The notes: generated by a model not told the origin, from the letters alone. A stretch of DNA of 64,000 nt from Bacillus sp. CECT 9360 (GCF_918741275.1 NZ_CAKKNA010000011.1:62001-126000), one strand, 5' to 3'; positions 40,675 to 50,507 are shown, numbered from the stretch's first letter. Program-made: numbers and translations.

Positions 40675-41910
40675 ATGGTATTAATTCAAGAAGTATCAAC
40701 TGCACCAATAAGTGAGGCAAAATTTGGCGATCTTATTATTTCATTCACCGGACAATTTACACTTATATGGAATGATCATGGCACTGGCGGGAGAAATAGT
40801 GTTTCTTTCTATCGTCCTGTTTGCAAAGAGGGATTTTTTCCTCTAGGATCAGTTGCAGTCGGCAACTATGATGACATTAACAATAATGTAGCAGTAATAT
40901 GTGTTAAAGCTGCCCCAGACACGAATGCCTTGGCTCATCCTGTAGATTATAATCAAATATGGAACGATAGTGGCTCAGGGAAAGATGGGGATGGATCATG
41001 CTGGAGACCTGTCCCGCCTGATGGATATGTCTCAATGGGAGACGTTTTCATAGATAATCACGATAAACCTTCTTTAAGTGAGGTTGTGTGTGTGAGAAGA
41101 GACTTAACATACTCTGGAGCTGTGGGTGACTGGATATATGATGACACTGGCACAGGGGCGCATGGTGATTTTAGTGCATACAAAATTGCTGTTGCAGGCC
41201 AGTTGTATGACGATGATACTGGCTTGTTCGCACCGGTTACCTTCATTGGCAATAGCAATCATGATAGACCTCAGACTATTCCTAGCATCTTAAGATTAAC
41301 CTTGCCCACTACAAAATCAAATGATCCTGTTGCACCTATTCTAAATGGTAAAGCTTCACCTTCAAAGTCCACACTTCCATTACTGGACAGAGAAGTTATC
41401 ATTCCTATGACCAGTGTAAATGATAATGAGTTTCCAGTAAGCTGGCGACTGCAAAATAGTCCTTTTTATTACATGCAGCGGGAAAATCTTTATAATCTGA
41501 TAGCTTTTCAAGATAATGAAACCTCTGATAAAGCAACATTGAAATATGAGTATAGGTCAGGAATTGATAAAGAAAATTCGGAATCCTGGAGTCGAAAAAC
41601 AGGGATTGAAATATCCGCGGAATCAGGAATTTCATTGTTCGGGGCTGAGGGGAAAATTAGTTGTACGGTCAGCGCAGAGCTTGGATTTGAGGGAAGTACC
41701 AGTATCCGAGAGTTTACAGAGGAGGCCATCTCCAGTGAAGTTCCCGTTGCTTCAAAAACTGCTGTAGCGATTTGGTCATCATCCTACAATTTGAAGGTTT
41801 TGCGTGGAGACAGGAGCCAAGTTGGTCCTCCACTAACATTCAAAACTCCTAGTGTGGCCATCTCGCAATATCCGAATTTGACAGTGACAATGGTCCAACA
41901 TTCTATTTAA
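40675..41910 (+). CDS. Vps62-domain protein with a C-terminal aerolysin-like region, possible pore-forming toxin
   Basis: This is a 411-residue protein with no signal peptide. Three beta-prism-like units occupy residues ~20-210, each centred on a W-(N/Y)-D-x-(G/S)-G motif at W32, W97 and W153, followed by the S-x-(Y/W)-R-P pattern. This is the Vps62 (DUF946) fold, related to lectin prisms. Residues ~265-410 are strand-rich and Ser/Thr-rich (ESWSRKTGIEISAESGIS..., SAELGFEGSTSIREF), like the membrane-insertion part of aerolysin/ETX-type toxins. So a lectin-guided pore-forming toxin is a fair hypothesis. AAGGGGGAAA precedes the ATG. A strong terminator follows. Confidence 0.65.
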   Translation: MVLIQEVSTAPISEAKFGDLIISFTGQFTLIWNDHGTGGRNSVSFYRPVCKEGFFPLGSVAVGNYDDINNNVAVICVKAAPDTNALAHPVDYNQIWNDSGSGKDGDGSCWRPVPPDGYVSMGDVFIDNHDKPSLSEVVCVRRDLTYSGAVGDWIYDDTGTGAHGDFSAYKIAVAGQLYDDDTGLFAPVTFIGNSNHDRPQTIPSILRLTLPTTKSNDPVAPILNGKASPSKSTLPLLDREVIIPMTSVNDNEFPVSWRLQNSPFYYMQRENLYNLIAFQDNETSDKATLKYEYRSGIDKENSESWSRKTGIEISAESGISLFGAEGKISCTVSAELGFEGSTSIREFTEEAISSEVPVASKTAVAIWSSSYNLKVLRGDRSQVGPPLTFKTPSVAISQYPNLTVTMVQHSI

Positions 41911-42014
41911 CACAAAAGTAAAAAATAGATTTCTTGCAAGTAATTGAGCCCTTTTCCCCGACTATTACAAAAATAATGAAATTCTTTCTGTCTGGGAATC
42001 GGATGCATCGCCTA

Positions 42015-42053
42015 AAGCAAAGAGCTGTCATCGTGACAGCTCTTTGCTTTTTT
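42015..42053 (+). terminator. Strong intrinsic terminator of the Vps62-domain gene
   Basis: A perfect 16-bp stem, AAGCAAAGAGCTGTCA on the left arm, surrounds a TCG loop and is followed by TTTTTT. Confidence 0.92.
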
Positions 42054-42232
42054 CAGTAACGATAGTTTAATAAGGATGTCATGTACAGTTGTAGTTTTTT
42101 TTATCATTATCCATAAAAACAAAACAAAGGGGATTTAAACATGAAAAATGTCCTTGTTGCAATAATACACAGGTAACTTGAGTTAAATAGGAAAATCCAC
42201 TTACATACTTATTTATAAAAGCCCGATCTTAT

Positions 42233-42269
42233 TTACCTTAAGTTAATAGAAATTTACATTCCCTTAACG
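42233..42269 (+). promoter_or_regulatory. Four PhoP boxes before the alkaline phosphatase gene
   Basis: TTACCT (42233), TTAATA (42243), TTACAT (42254) and TTAACG (42264) recur with 10-11 bp steps. This fits the TT(A/C)ACA direct repeats with 5-bp gaps that bind phosphorylated PhoP. TATAGT near 42290 could be the -10. Induction under phosphate starvation is expected. Confidence 0.7.
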
Positions 42270-42338
42270 GTAGATCAATAGTTTTTAAGTATAGTTAAAT
42301 CTGTTGTTCAATAAAACTTACCTTAGGGGGAATTATAA

Positions 42339-43724
42339 GTGTTTAAAAATAGATTCTCTAAGAAGATTCTGCCCGTAGCAGTTCTTTCAGCAGTTGCTAT
42401 TGGAAGCTTGTTTGGAACTTATTCTAATGATGATGTACAAGCAAAAGCTGACAGTAATAATAAAAATCCTAAGATTAAGAACGTTATTTTCTTAATCGGT
42501 GACGGGATGGGCGTTTCTTATACTTCCGCTCATCGGTATTTGAAGGATAATCCTTCAACACCAGTTGCTGACCGAACAGAATTTGATAAATACCTGGTAG
42601 GACAGCAAATGACTTATCCTGAAGATCCAGCACAAAATGTAACAGATTCTGCTTCTGCTGCTACCGCGATGTCTGCTGGTGTAAAAACATACAACGCAGC
42701 AATTGCTGTAGATAATGATAAATCTGAAGTGAAAACAGTTTTAGAGGCTGCGAAAGAAAAGGGTAAAGCTACAGGTCTTGTAGCTACATCTGAAATAACG
42801 CATGCTACCCCTGCATCATTTGGTTCGCATGATGAAAACCGAAAAAATATGAATGCAATAGCTGATGACTACTATAATGAAATGGTTAAAGGAAAGCATA
42901 AGATTGATGTTATGCTCGGTGGCGGCAGTTCAAATTTTGTCCGGCCTGACCGAAATCTTCCTGAAGAATTCAAAAAAGACGGTTTTAGCTATGTTACAAA
43001 TAAAGAACAGCTTTTCAAGGACAAAAATGACCAGGTGTTAGGTTTGTTTGCTACTGGCGGTCTTCCGAAAATGATTGACCGCACAGAAGAAGTTCCTTCA
43101 CTCCAAGACATGACAACGTCAGCAATCAATCGGTTAAGTGAGGACAAAGATGGTTTCTTCTTAATGATTGAAGGAAGCCAGATTGACTGGGCAGGCCATG
43201 ATAATGATATAGTGGGTGCAATGAGTGAGATGGAAGACTTTGAAAAAGCGTACAAAGCAGCCATCGAGTTTGCAAAAAAGGACAAGCATACTCTAGTTGT
43301 CGCAACTGCTGACCACTCAACAGGCGGATATTCAATTGGCGCAGACGGTATCTATAACTGGTTTGGCCAGCCAATCAAAGCCGCTAAACGCACACCTGAT
43401 TTTATGGCTAACGAAATTGCGAATGGTGCGGATGTTGAAAAGACGCTAAAAACTAATATTGATCAAAAACTATTGGCATTAACTGCCCAAGAAATTCAAG
43501 CAGTCAAAGATGCTGCTGCTACTAAAAAGGTTACAGATATCGACAATGCAATCGAAAATATCTTTAACAAGCGTTCTCATACAGGCTGGACAACAGGAGG
43601 ACATACTGGTGAAGACGTGCCGGTTTATGCATTTGGTCCGTATAAAGAGCGTTTTGCAGGACAAGTGGATAACACCGACCATGCAAAAATTATCTTTGAT
43701 ATTTTAGCTAACGGTAACAAATAA
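42339..43724 (+). CDS. phoA: Alkaline phosphatase
   Basis: This secreted metalloenzyme releases phosphate from organic esters under phosphate starvation. It has 461 residues, matching Bacillus PhoA/PhoB in length. A Sec signal peptide (about residues 1-36) is followed by FLIGDGMG (metal site), DSASAATA with the nucleophile Ser104, HATPASFGSH, and HDND and ADHSTGG later metal ligands. The final HTGEDVP also belongs to the site. The GTG start at 42339 follows TTAGGGGGA. PhoP boxes lie upstream and a terminator follows. Confidence 0.95.
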   Translation: MFKNRFSKKILPVAVLSAVAIGSLFGTYSNDDVQAKADSNNKNPKIKNVIFLIGDGMGVSYTSAHRYLKDNPSTPVADRTEFDKYLVGQQMTYPEDPAQNVTDSASAATAMSAGVKTYNAAIAVDNDKSEVKTVLEAAKEKGKATGLVATSEITHATPASFGSHDENRKNMNAIADDYYNEMVKGKHKIDVMLGGGSSNFVRPDRNLPEEFKKDGFSYVTNKEQLFKDKNDQVLGLFATGGLPKMIDRTEEVPSLQDMTTSAINRLSEDKDGFFLMIEGSQIDWAGHDNDIVGAMSEMEDFEKAYKAAIEFAKKDKHTLVVATADHSTGGYSIGADGIYNWFGQPIKAAKRTPDFMANEIANGADVEKTLKTNIDQKLLALTAQEIQAVKDAAATKKVTDIDNAIENIFNKRSHTGWTTGGHTGEDVPVYAFGPYKERFAGQVDNTDHAKIIFDILANGNK

Positions 43725-43757
43725 TTAATATGAAAAACCGATGCTAAGTAAAAGAGT

Positions 43758-43789
43758 CCCGTTGCTATAAACAGCAACGGGCACTTTTT
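43758..43789 (+). terminator. Intrinsic terminator of the alkaline phosphatase gene
   Basis: CCCGTTGCT / AGCAACGGG with a seven-base loop, followed by CACTTTTTC. Confidence 0.88.
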
Positions 43790-43818
43790 CTTAAGGGCAT
43801 AGAAAGGGAGGGGTTACC

Positions 43819-44481
43819 GTGAAAAAGCTTATCTATCTCTTTATTTTACTCATAGCTCTGACTGGCTGTTCAACAGGAAACAATGCCGATAATAGAGCTG
43901 AAGAGAATAAGGAGGTACAAAAAGAACAAACAGAAAAAGTCGACCCAAAAGTCAAAAACGACGTTTATGTACCAAATCCCCAAGTAACTGATGACCGTAA
44001 TCTTGTGAAAATAGATCAAACAATCTCGGATTCAAAAGGAGAGCTAACTTTAAAGGCTTATAAAAAGGTTGATGAAACGCTCAAAGTTGGCCCTATTGAA
44101 ATGATTATAAAAAATGTAAAAGTCATGCACTTCGTTCCCGATTACAGCATGATCGATTTTTTTCATGCCTATACCCATGAAGAAGAATTTGATTTTGTTA
44201 AAGTTGAAGTCGAGGTTAAAAATACGTCAAACGATTTGATAAAGTATACACCAATTGCTGCTCTTAAGCTGAACAGCGGCGAATACAAAACCTTTGAAGA
44301 TGATATTTACCTTGAAGAATTGACAGGAGAACTTGAAGCGAACGGTGTGAAAAAAGGAAATATGGGCTTCATTCTAAATAAAGCTCAACAGGTTAGCGGC
44401 ATTGAATTGTTAACGAGCGACGCTGTCGGTAAAGAGGGCAATATTATAGAAAAAGGACAAAATCTAAAGATCGATTTGTAA
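43819..44481 (+). CDS. Lipoprotein with an Ig-like extracellular domain
   Basis: This is a 220-residue predicted lipoprotein. GTG at 43819 has AGGGAGGGG upstream. The signal ends in the lipobox ALTGC near residue 17, then comes a Lys/Glu-rich linker to about residue 60. The mature domain (about 70-220) has repeated strands like VKVEVEVKNTSNDLIKYTP and resembles DUF4352-type immunoglobulin-like domains found in bacillar lipoproteins. It has its own start signals and terminator. Its role is not known. Confidence 0.82.
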   Translation: MKKLIYLFILLIALTGCSTGNNADNRAEENKEVQKEQTEKVDPKVKNDVYVPNPQVTDDRNLVKIDQTISDSKGELTLKAYKKVDETLKVGPIEMIIKNVKVMHFVPDYSMIDFFHAYTHEEEFDFVKVEVEVKNTSNDLIKYTPIAALKLNSGEYKTFEDDIYLEELTGELEANGVKKGNMGFILNKAQQVSGIELLTSDAVGKEGNIIEKGQNLKIDL

Positions 44482-44533
44482 TCAAACGCTGATTGTTATC
44501 GCAAATGCGCGCTAACAAAAATAATCAAAACCT

Positions 44534-44562
44534 AAGGACCAAGGCGAATGGTCCTTTTTGTT
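44534..44562 (+). terminator. Intrinsic terminator after the lipoprotein gene
   Basis: AAGGACCA / TGGTCCTT, 8 bp, followed by TTTGTTTT. Confidence 0.8.
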
Positions 44563-44692
44563 TTGATGTAAATAAAAAGCCGAATGTCAGGCATTTCAAG
44601 TATAATGAACTATAGTCAGATTTTGCATATGATATTTCTCCTGGGAGAATCCTATATATAAGTCGGATAATACAAAAAAACGAGGTACATAC

Positions 44693-46138
44693 ATGAGTGA
44701 AAGAAGTTTTGAGGATTATAATATAAGCGATGAAATACAAAGAGCACTGGCTTTGTTAAAATACGAAACTCCAACAGAGGTTCAGATGGAAGTTATACCA
44801 GCAGCAATGGATAATCAAGATCTTGTAGTGAAATCTCAAACAGGCAGTGGCAAGACGGCATCCTTTGGCATACCCATTTGTGAAATGATTGAATGGGAGG
44901 AGAAATTGCCGCAGGCGTTAATTCTAACCCCAACCAGGGAGCTTGCTGTTCAAGTTCGAGAAGATATAACGAATATTGGACGGTTTAAACGGATTAAAGC
45001 GATGGCCGTTTATGGAAAAGAACCTTTTACGAAGCAAAAAGAAGAATTGAAACAAAAAACTCATGTTGTCGTTGGTACACCTGGACGTGTGAGGGATCAT
45101 ATCGAAAGAGAAACCCTGGTTTTAGATCAAATAAAGTATCTTATTATAGATGAAGCGGATGAAATGCTTAATATGGGTTTTATCGATGAAGTAGAAGCGA
45201 TTATACAAGAACTCCCTTCAAACAGAGTAACGATGGTATTTTCTGCTACCTTGCCTAAAGATGTGGAAAATCTCTGTCATAAATATATGAACAATCCTCT
45301 AAATATCGAGATTGCTTCTACCGGGATCACGACGGATACAATTGAACATGCTTTAATCGAAGTGAAAGAACAAGAGAAGATTTCTCTGCTTAAAGACGTG
45401 ACGGTCATTGAAAACCCGGATAGCTGCATCATTTTTTGCAGAACCAAGGAACATGTCGATACCGTATATAACGAATTGGAAGAATCCAATTATTCTTGTG
45501 AAAGACTCCATGGAGGATTAGAACAGGAAGATCGGTTTGCGGTTATGGATGGTTTCAAAATGGGGAATTTCCGATATCTTGTCGCCACTGATGTAGCTGC
45601 GAGAGGAATTGATATTGATAATGTAACACTTATCATTAACTATGACGTTCCCATGGAAAAAGAGAGCTATGTCCATCGAACAGGAAGAACCGGGCGTGCT
45701 GGCAATAAAGGAAAAGCGATTACGTTTGCGACACCTCATGAAGGAAAATTTGTGAAAGCCATTGAAAGATACATTGGCTTTGAGATACCTACAAAGGAAG
45801 CTCCAAGAGATGAGGAAGTTGCAAGAGAAAGAGCCGCTTTCGAAGAAAAAATCAGCGGCCGCCGAGTCGTGAAAAATAATAAAACGGCCCGAATCAACCA
45901 AGATATCATGAAACTCCATTTCAGCGGCGGTAAAAAGAAGAAGCTTCGAGCTGTAGATTTTGTTGGTACTATTGCGAAAATTCCTGGAGTAACAGCAGAT
46001 GATATTGGAATTATAACCATACAGGATACTTTGTCATATGTAGATATTCTGAATGGAAAAGGCTCGCTCGTCTTACAAGCCATGGAGAATGCAACAATCA
46101 AAGGAAAGAAGCTGAAAGTGAGCAAAGCGATTAAGTGA
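44693..46138 (+). CDS. dbpA: DEAD-box RNA helicase DbpA/YxiN
   Basis: This ATP-dependent RNA helicase acts in assembly of the large ribosomal subunit. The protein has 481 residues: motif I SQTGSGKT (about 48-54), motif II DEAD at 153-156, motif III SAT, and motif [12 protein letters not shown]. The last ~75 residues ([24 protein letters not shown]... [12 protein letters not shown]) form the DbpA RNA-binding domain, which targets hairpin 92 of 23S rRNA. That tail is what separates DbpA from CshA and other DEAD proteins. AACGAGG precedes the ATG. Confidence 0.95.
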   Translation: MSERSFEDYNISDEIQRALALLKYETPTEVQMEVIPAAMDNQDLVVKSQTGSGKTASFGIPICEMIEWEEKLPQALILTPTRELAVQVREDITNIGRFKRIKAMAVYGKEPFTKQKEELKQKTHVVVGTPGRVRDHIERETLVLDQIKYLIIDEADEMLNMGFIDEVEAIIQELPSNRVTMVFSATLPKDVENLCHKYMNNPLNIEIASTGITTDTIEHALIEVKEQEKISLLKDVTVIENPDSCIIFCRTKEHVDTVYNELEESNYSCERLHGGLEQEDRFAVMDGFKMGNFRYLVATDVAARGIDIDNVTLIINYDVPMEKESYVHRTGRTGRAGNKGKAITFATPHEGKFVKAIERYIGFEIPTKEAPRDEEVARERAAFEEKISGRRVVKNNKTARINQDIMKLHFSGGKKKKLRAVDFVGTIAKIPGVTADDIGIITIQDTLSYVDILNGKGSLVLQAMENATIKGKKLKVSKAIK

Positions 46139-46217
46139 ATCTATTTTTGGGACCTAAGCAAACTAAGGATAAGATTAAAGAGGGGAATTATTAGTTTTAT
46201 TTTTAGTGGGAGGATAT

Positions 46218-46619
46218 ATGAAACCAAAAATTAATATCATTACTCTTGCAGTTGATGATTTAGAAAAGTCGATAGCCTTTTATAGGGATGGATTGGGCTT
46301 CCCAACACAAGGAATAGCTGAAGGAGAAGACCATGTCCTAATTGAATTGCAAGGCAATTTATCATTAGTGTTCTATCTGCGTACAAAGCTTGATATGGTG
46401 GCTAATCAATCGAATACAACCTAGAGGTCTTCGGATTTTATCCTGAGCCATACCGCTAACAACAAAGAAGAAGTAGATTCTATATTAAAAAGTGCTACAG
46501 CAGCCGGTGGCATATTATTGCCTAACCAGCCAAAGGAATATGACTGGGGCTATTCCGGACACTTTAAACATCCAGATGGACATATTTGGGAAATAGTCCA
46601 TTTTAGTTTTAGTGATTGA
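46218..46619 (+). pseudogene. VOC-family gene interrupted by one in-frame amber codon
   Basis: GGGAGG precedes the ATG at 46218. The frame runs for 133 codons plus a final TGA, with one internal TAG at 46422-46424 (codon 69). Before it, NIITLAVDDLEKSIAFYRDGLGF and HVLIELQGNLSLVFY are the first VOC module. After it the same frame gives FILSHTANNKEEVDSILKSA, then GYSGHFKHPDGHIWEIVHF, the second module with the metal-ligand Glu. No shift is needed, so this is a single point change or a readthrough codon. Confidence 0.8.
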
Positions 46620-46665
46620 TGCTAAGTACAAAAAGGTTTCCCTGGGAGTATAGGTGGAATAAAAC

Positions 46666-46708
46666 AAGCCGGACTTCCCTATGTTAAGGAAATCCGGCTT
46701 TAGTTCTT
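46666..46708. terminator. Terminator between the VOC gene and the mannitol operon
   Basis: AAGCCGGA (46666-46673) pairs with TCCGGCTT (46693-46700). T-rich DNA follows on the plus strand and AAAAC precedes it, so it may serve both directions. Confidence 0.7.
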
Positions 46709-46742
46709 TTATAGTGGTAAAAATTCAAAATCTAAACTATTC

Positions 46743-48176
46743 TTATCTTTCCTCTAATTCATTAAGTAACTGAGCAAGACTAGGATCATCAATATAATTT
46801 TCTATAGTAATGATTTTTGTATCTTTATGAGTTAATCTCGCTCTTTCTAATAAATCTTTATGAACAACGATTATATCAGAGTCCTGAGGAGCATCTTCTA
46901 TTCTATAATGTTTTACTTCAATATCATTGATATTTTTCTTTTGTAGTCTTTTTCTGAAGGTTGTTGCACCTAATGCACTACTACCTGCACCGGCATCGCA
47001 AGCAAATGAGATTTTACTGATTTTATTAGTATTAGAATGATTACTAGATGAATGTAATATTTGCTTACCTTCGGATTTCATAGATTTTGATCTTTCTATT
47101 GAACTCGTAAAATTTTCATCCTCATCCGTTTTTTTATCCAACTTTAATATGATAGCTGTTACGATGAAGGATACGATAGTAGCAACTAGTACTCCTAAAA
47201 TGATTCCTACAAAATTACCTTTAGGTGTTAACGCTAAATAAGAAAATATGGAACCAGGACTTGGTCCTGCCACGAGGCCTGCATTGAAAAGGTTGAATAC
47301 GGTAATACCTGACATTCCGCCAGCGATCATTCCTAAGATTGTAAGTGGTTTCATTAATACATATGGGAAATACAACTCATGAATACCGCCAAAGAAATGA
47401 ATAATGATTGCACCTGGAGCTGTTCGTTTAGCAGTCTTTTTACCGAAAAAGCTAAATGCTAATAATAAACCAAGTCCAGGCCCAGGATTAGACGCTACGG
47501 TAAAATATATGGATTTTCCTGCTTCAAGTGTTTCTTGCATACCCAAAGGGTAATAAATTCCTTGATCGATTACGTTATTTAAAAATAACACTTTTGCAGG
47601 CTCATTGATAAGAGACAGCAATGGTAAGAAACCAGTAGCTACTAATGCTTTAATAGCAGATGTCACAAAGCCGTTTGCTGATTCAATCACAGGACCTATA
47701 AAGAAATAAGATAGAATCATTAATAAGAAACCTAGGATACCAATAGAAAAGTTATTAACGATCATTTCAAATCCCGCAGGAATTTTATTTTCTATGGATT
47801 TGTCGAACTTCTTAATAACCCAACCACCTAAAGGACCGATAATCATTGCCCCTAAGAACATTGGAATATCGGAACCGACTATTAACCCGATAGCTCCAAT
47901 TGCGCCCATTACAGCTCCTCTTTGGCCAGCAATCATCCTGCCTCCAGTGCTAGCTAAAAGCAATGGTAACAAGTATGTTATAGCTGGACCAACGATAGCT
48001 GCAAGTTCTTTGTTTGGAATCCAACCAGAAGGTATAAACAAAGCGGTGAGGATACCCCAAGCTATAAAAGCTCCTATATTCGGTAAAACCATATTCGTTA
48101 AAAAGCCCCCCACGGCCTGGACCCTGGCACGAGTTGATGGTGTTTTAACTTCAACTACATTTGCTAAATTCGACAT
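46743..48176 (-). CDS. mtlA: PTS mannitol-type EIICB permease
   Basis: This is a 477-residue membrane transporter that imports a hexitol with phosphorylation to the 1-phosphate. About ten membrane segments make up EIIC (to residue ~340) with GITVFNLFNAGLVAGPSPGSI. EIIB follows, with the phosphorylated cysteine in SFACDAGAGSSALGA near residue 397. There is no fused EIIA, which is the separate gene next door, as in Bacillus. GGGAGGAAATGAT precedes the ATG. It is the last gene in the operon. Mannitol is the likely substrate from family and mtlD. Confidence 0.92.
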   Translation of the reverse strand: MSNLANVVEVKTPSTRARVQAVGGFLTNMVLPNIGAFIAWGILTALFIPSGWIPNKELAAIVGPAITYLLPLLLASTGGRMIAGQRGAVMGAIGAIGLIVGSDIPMFLGAMIIGPLGGWVIKKFDKSIENKIPAGFEMIVNNFSIGILGFLLMILSYFFIGPVIESANGFVTSAIKALVATGFLPLLSLINEPAKVLFLNNVIDQGIYYPLGMQETLEAGKSIYFTVASNPGPGLGLLLAFSFFGKKTAKRTAPGAIIIHFFGGIHELYFPYVLMKPLTILGMIAGGMSGITVFNLFNAGLVAGPSPGSIFSYLALTPKGNFVGIILGVLVATIVSFIVTAIILKLDKKTDEDENFTSSIERSKSMKSEGKQILHSSSNHSNTNKISKISFACDAGAGSSALGATTFRKRLQKKNINDIEVKHYRIEDAPQDSDIIVVHKDLLERARLTHKDTKIITIENYIDDPSLAQLLNELEER

Positions 48177-48241
48177 ATCATTTCCTCCCTTTTTGATTTC
48201 TCATATTTTTTTAAATCATAATACCTGTAGGTAGAGAAAAG

Positions 48242-48679
48242 TTATTCAACCATCTTAATTAAATGAATGATTTCCTCTGCACTGGTTGAATTTTTAAATT
48301 TACTCATAATATCTTCATCAATTAGTAAAGAAGACAAATCGGAAATCAAATCTAAATGCCCTGAGCTGTCTTCAGCAGCTAAAACGAAAAGAATATTTAC
48401 CTCTTTGCCTTCTGGAAACAGTACAGAATTCTTTAACTTTAAAAATGAAATACCAGTTTTTATTACTCCGCCTTCATTTTGTGCATGGGGCATAGCAATT
48501 TCTGGGACTATCACTATATATGGACCATTCATATTGACATTATCAATCATATCTTGAATATATTTAGGAGTAATATATCCTTTTTTTAGTAAAGGATCGG
48601 CAGCTACTTTTATAGATTCCTCCCACGAAGCCACTTCATCTAAAAAGTTTATATTTTCCTTCAAGTACTCACTTAACAT
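48242..48679 (-). CDS. mtlF: PTS mannitol-type EIIA component
   Basis: This is a 145-residue soluble phosphocarrier. The active-site histidine is in PEIAMPHAQNEGGV (about residues 61-74). It passes phosphate from HPr to EIIB of MtlA. Only one base separates its ATG from the mtlD stop codon, so translation is coupled. The GGAGG that serves it lies inside the end of mtlD. Confidence 0.93.
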   Translation of the reverse strand: MLSEYLKENINFLDEVASWEESIKVAADPLLKKGYITPKYIQDMIDNVNMNGPYIVIVPEIAMPHAQNEGGVIKTGISFLKLKNSVLFPEGKEVNILFVLAAEDSSGHLDLISDLSSLLIDEDIMSKFKNSTSAEEIIHLIKMVE

Positions 48680-48680
48680 A

Positions 48681-49865
48681 TTAATTCACCTCCAAAATCA
48701 AATCGATTTGTCCATTACTATCCTTTAATCGATTAAAATTTTCTTTAATTTTATCTAAAATTTGCATATTTTCGATCTGGGTAAAATGTGAGATTGCTTG
48801 TTCAATTCCTTGTTCATTCATATAGTTTTGTAATACGACAGATTCTTCATCATTAGAATTATCAAATAGAAATGCAGCAGCAATGGCTACGGTTAAGTGT
48901 TCTACCGAAAGTCCTAATTCAAAAAGTTCTCTAGTTGGTTTAATTAATCGTTCATCATGACCTAGTTTTCGAATGGGGGATCTTCCTACTCGTAAAATGT
49001 CATCACTAATATTTTTATTTTTAAAGCGCTTTATTGTCTTTTCAATGAAATCCCTTATGTCTTCAGATGTAATATTGAATTTTTGAATAATATATTGTGA
49101 AGCTTCCTTTAATGTTTCCCTTACAAAACGCTCAATTTTAGGGTTCTTAAGTGTACTCTGAATAGTAGACTCTCCTGCTAGAAAGCCAATATAAGCAGTT
49201 GTTGCATGTGCCATATTCACCATATATAACTTTCTTTCAATATAAGGTCTTAAATCCTCAACATATAGAGCGTTTTTGATTAAAGGTAAATCCACATTAA
49301 CCATTTCTGATTGATTGATGATCCACTCGTAAAAAGGTTCTACAAGAGCAATCTCACCTTCATCACTATTTTTTGATAAAGCAAGGCGATCAATGGCTGA
49401 ATTAGGAAACCCAACAAAAGAGCATATTTCATTCATTTCGCTATTTGAAACCTGTCTTTCAATTTCTTGTTGCAAAGTAGAAGAAGCATTAATAGCATTT
49501 TCATTTGCGATAATATCAATCTTTTTTTTATTTTCCTTTATTCTCTTTAAAAGACCTTTACTGATAATATTTGCTATTCTAGATAAATTATTAATTCCAA
49601 CAGATGTGGTGATTAGATCGGTATTTACAATAGCTTCAATCACTTTTTCTTCTTGTGTAGCGCTATTTAATGCAGAAACTGGAGATATTGTTTCTACTGT
49701 ATGACTATCATCTAATATTTCGATTAAATAACTATTATTTTTGTTGAAACTATCAACCATTTGCTCATTGATATCAACAAAGCAAACTTCATAACCGGTT
49801 TTGTTTAGCAAATAACCTATAAAACCTTTACCGATATTCCCGGCACCAAAGTGAACTGCTTGCAT
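48681..49865 (-). CDS. mtlD: Mannitol-1-phosphate 5-dehydrogenase
   Basis: This enzyme oxidises mannitol 1-phosphate to fructose 6-phosphate with NAD+. The protein has 394 residues. The N-terminal Rossmann motif HFGAGNIGKGFIG lies at residues 5-17. The family motif KLYMVNMAHATTAYIGFLAG is near residues 213-232 and contains the catalytic lysine region. It is translated before mtlF in the same operon. GGAGGTTATAAG gives the start. Length and motifs match Bacillus MtlD. Confidence 0.94.
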   Translation of the reverse strand: MQAVHFGAGNIGKGFIGYLLNKTGYEVCFVDINEQMVDSFNKNNSYLIEILDDSHTVETISPVSALNSATQEEKVIEAIVNTDLITTSVGINNLSRIANIISKGLLKRIKENKKKIDIIANENAINASSTLQQEIERQVSNSEMNEICSFVGFPNSAIDRLALSKNSDEGEIALVEPFYEWIINQSEMVNVDLPLIKNALYVEDLRPYIERKLYMVNMAHATTAYIGFLAGESTIQSTLKNPKIERFVRETLKEASQYIIQKFNITSEDIRDFIEKTIKRFKNKNISDDILRVGRSPIRKLGHDERLIKPTRELFELGLSVEHLTVAIAAAFLFDNSNDEESVVLQNYMNEQGIEQAISHFTQIENMQILDKIKENFNRLKDSNGQIDLILEVN

Positions 49866-49945
49866 CTTATAACCTCCTTTACTATAAACTCCTTATCTAA
49901 TACTAATTATTCTACTATAACTTAAAAGAAATCATCATCATTCTA

Positions 49946-50506
49946 TTATTCTAAGTTTGCGTGATATTCCCATAGACTATGCATTTCAATATTTTGCTCG
50001 CTAATCAACATTAATGCTAAAGAGTCACCCAGGAGTAATAAACTTTGCTCAAATAAGCTTGTCATGGGTTGTACAGATGAAATTTCTCCAGGTAATTGTA
50101 ATTTTGTGCTTACAGGAATCTTAATGAAAAGATCCGAATGCTCCCTCATTGAACTTTCACCGTTTGCCCCAATATGGGCAACTGTGGCATTAAATTGTTT
50201 AGCCTTTTTTGCAATGATTAACGGAAAAGCAGATTCTCCACTTCCTGAACCTACTATCAATAAGTCATTTTCAGTAATGGCCGGCTCAGTAATTTGTCCA
50301 ACAATATAGGTCTTAATACCAAGATGTGCTAATCGTTTAGCTATTGCTTGTAATGACAATAAAACTCTTCCAACCCCTACAAAGAATACTTTATCAGCCT
50401 TTTGTATCTCTAATAGCAACCTATCTACATCGTTATGATCAATGTTACTTAAAGTAGTAGAAAGCTCATTCGTAATTTGCTTTGCAATATCATCGTAATT
50501 AACCAT
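49946..50506 (-). CDS. SIS-domain sugar-phosphate isomerase (6-phospho-3-hexuloisomerase-like)
   Basis: This is a 186-residue protein with one SIS domain. The sugar-phosphate site motif is seen as ADKVFFVGVGRVLLSLQAIAKRLAHLG and LLIVGSGSGESAFPL. Length and sequence are closest to 6-phospho-3-hexuloisomerase (HxlB/PHI), which interconverts 3-hexulose 6-phosphate and fructose 6-phosphate. ATG at 50506 follows GGAGGG and begins right at the stop of the Rpe-like gene. It is in the mannitol operon, which is unusual. A different ketohexose or hexitol phosphate may be the real substrate. Confidence 0.82.
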   Translation of the reverse strand: MVNYDDIAKQITNELSTTLSNIDHNDVDRLLLEIQKADKVFFVGVGRVLLSLQAIAKRLAHLGIKTYIVGQITEPAITENDLLIVGSGSGESAFPLIIAKKAKQFNATVAHIGANGESSMREHSDLFIKIPVSTKLQLPGEISSVQPMTSLFEQSLLLLGDSLALMLISEQNIEMHSLWEYHANLE

Positions 50507-50507
50507 T

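Noticed and set aside
42141..42176. Leader peptide (11 codons) before the Pho boxes
   Set aside because: The AAAGGGGAT site is good, but the frame lies upstream of the PhoP boxes and so outside the alkaline phosphatase transcript.
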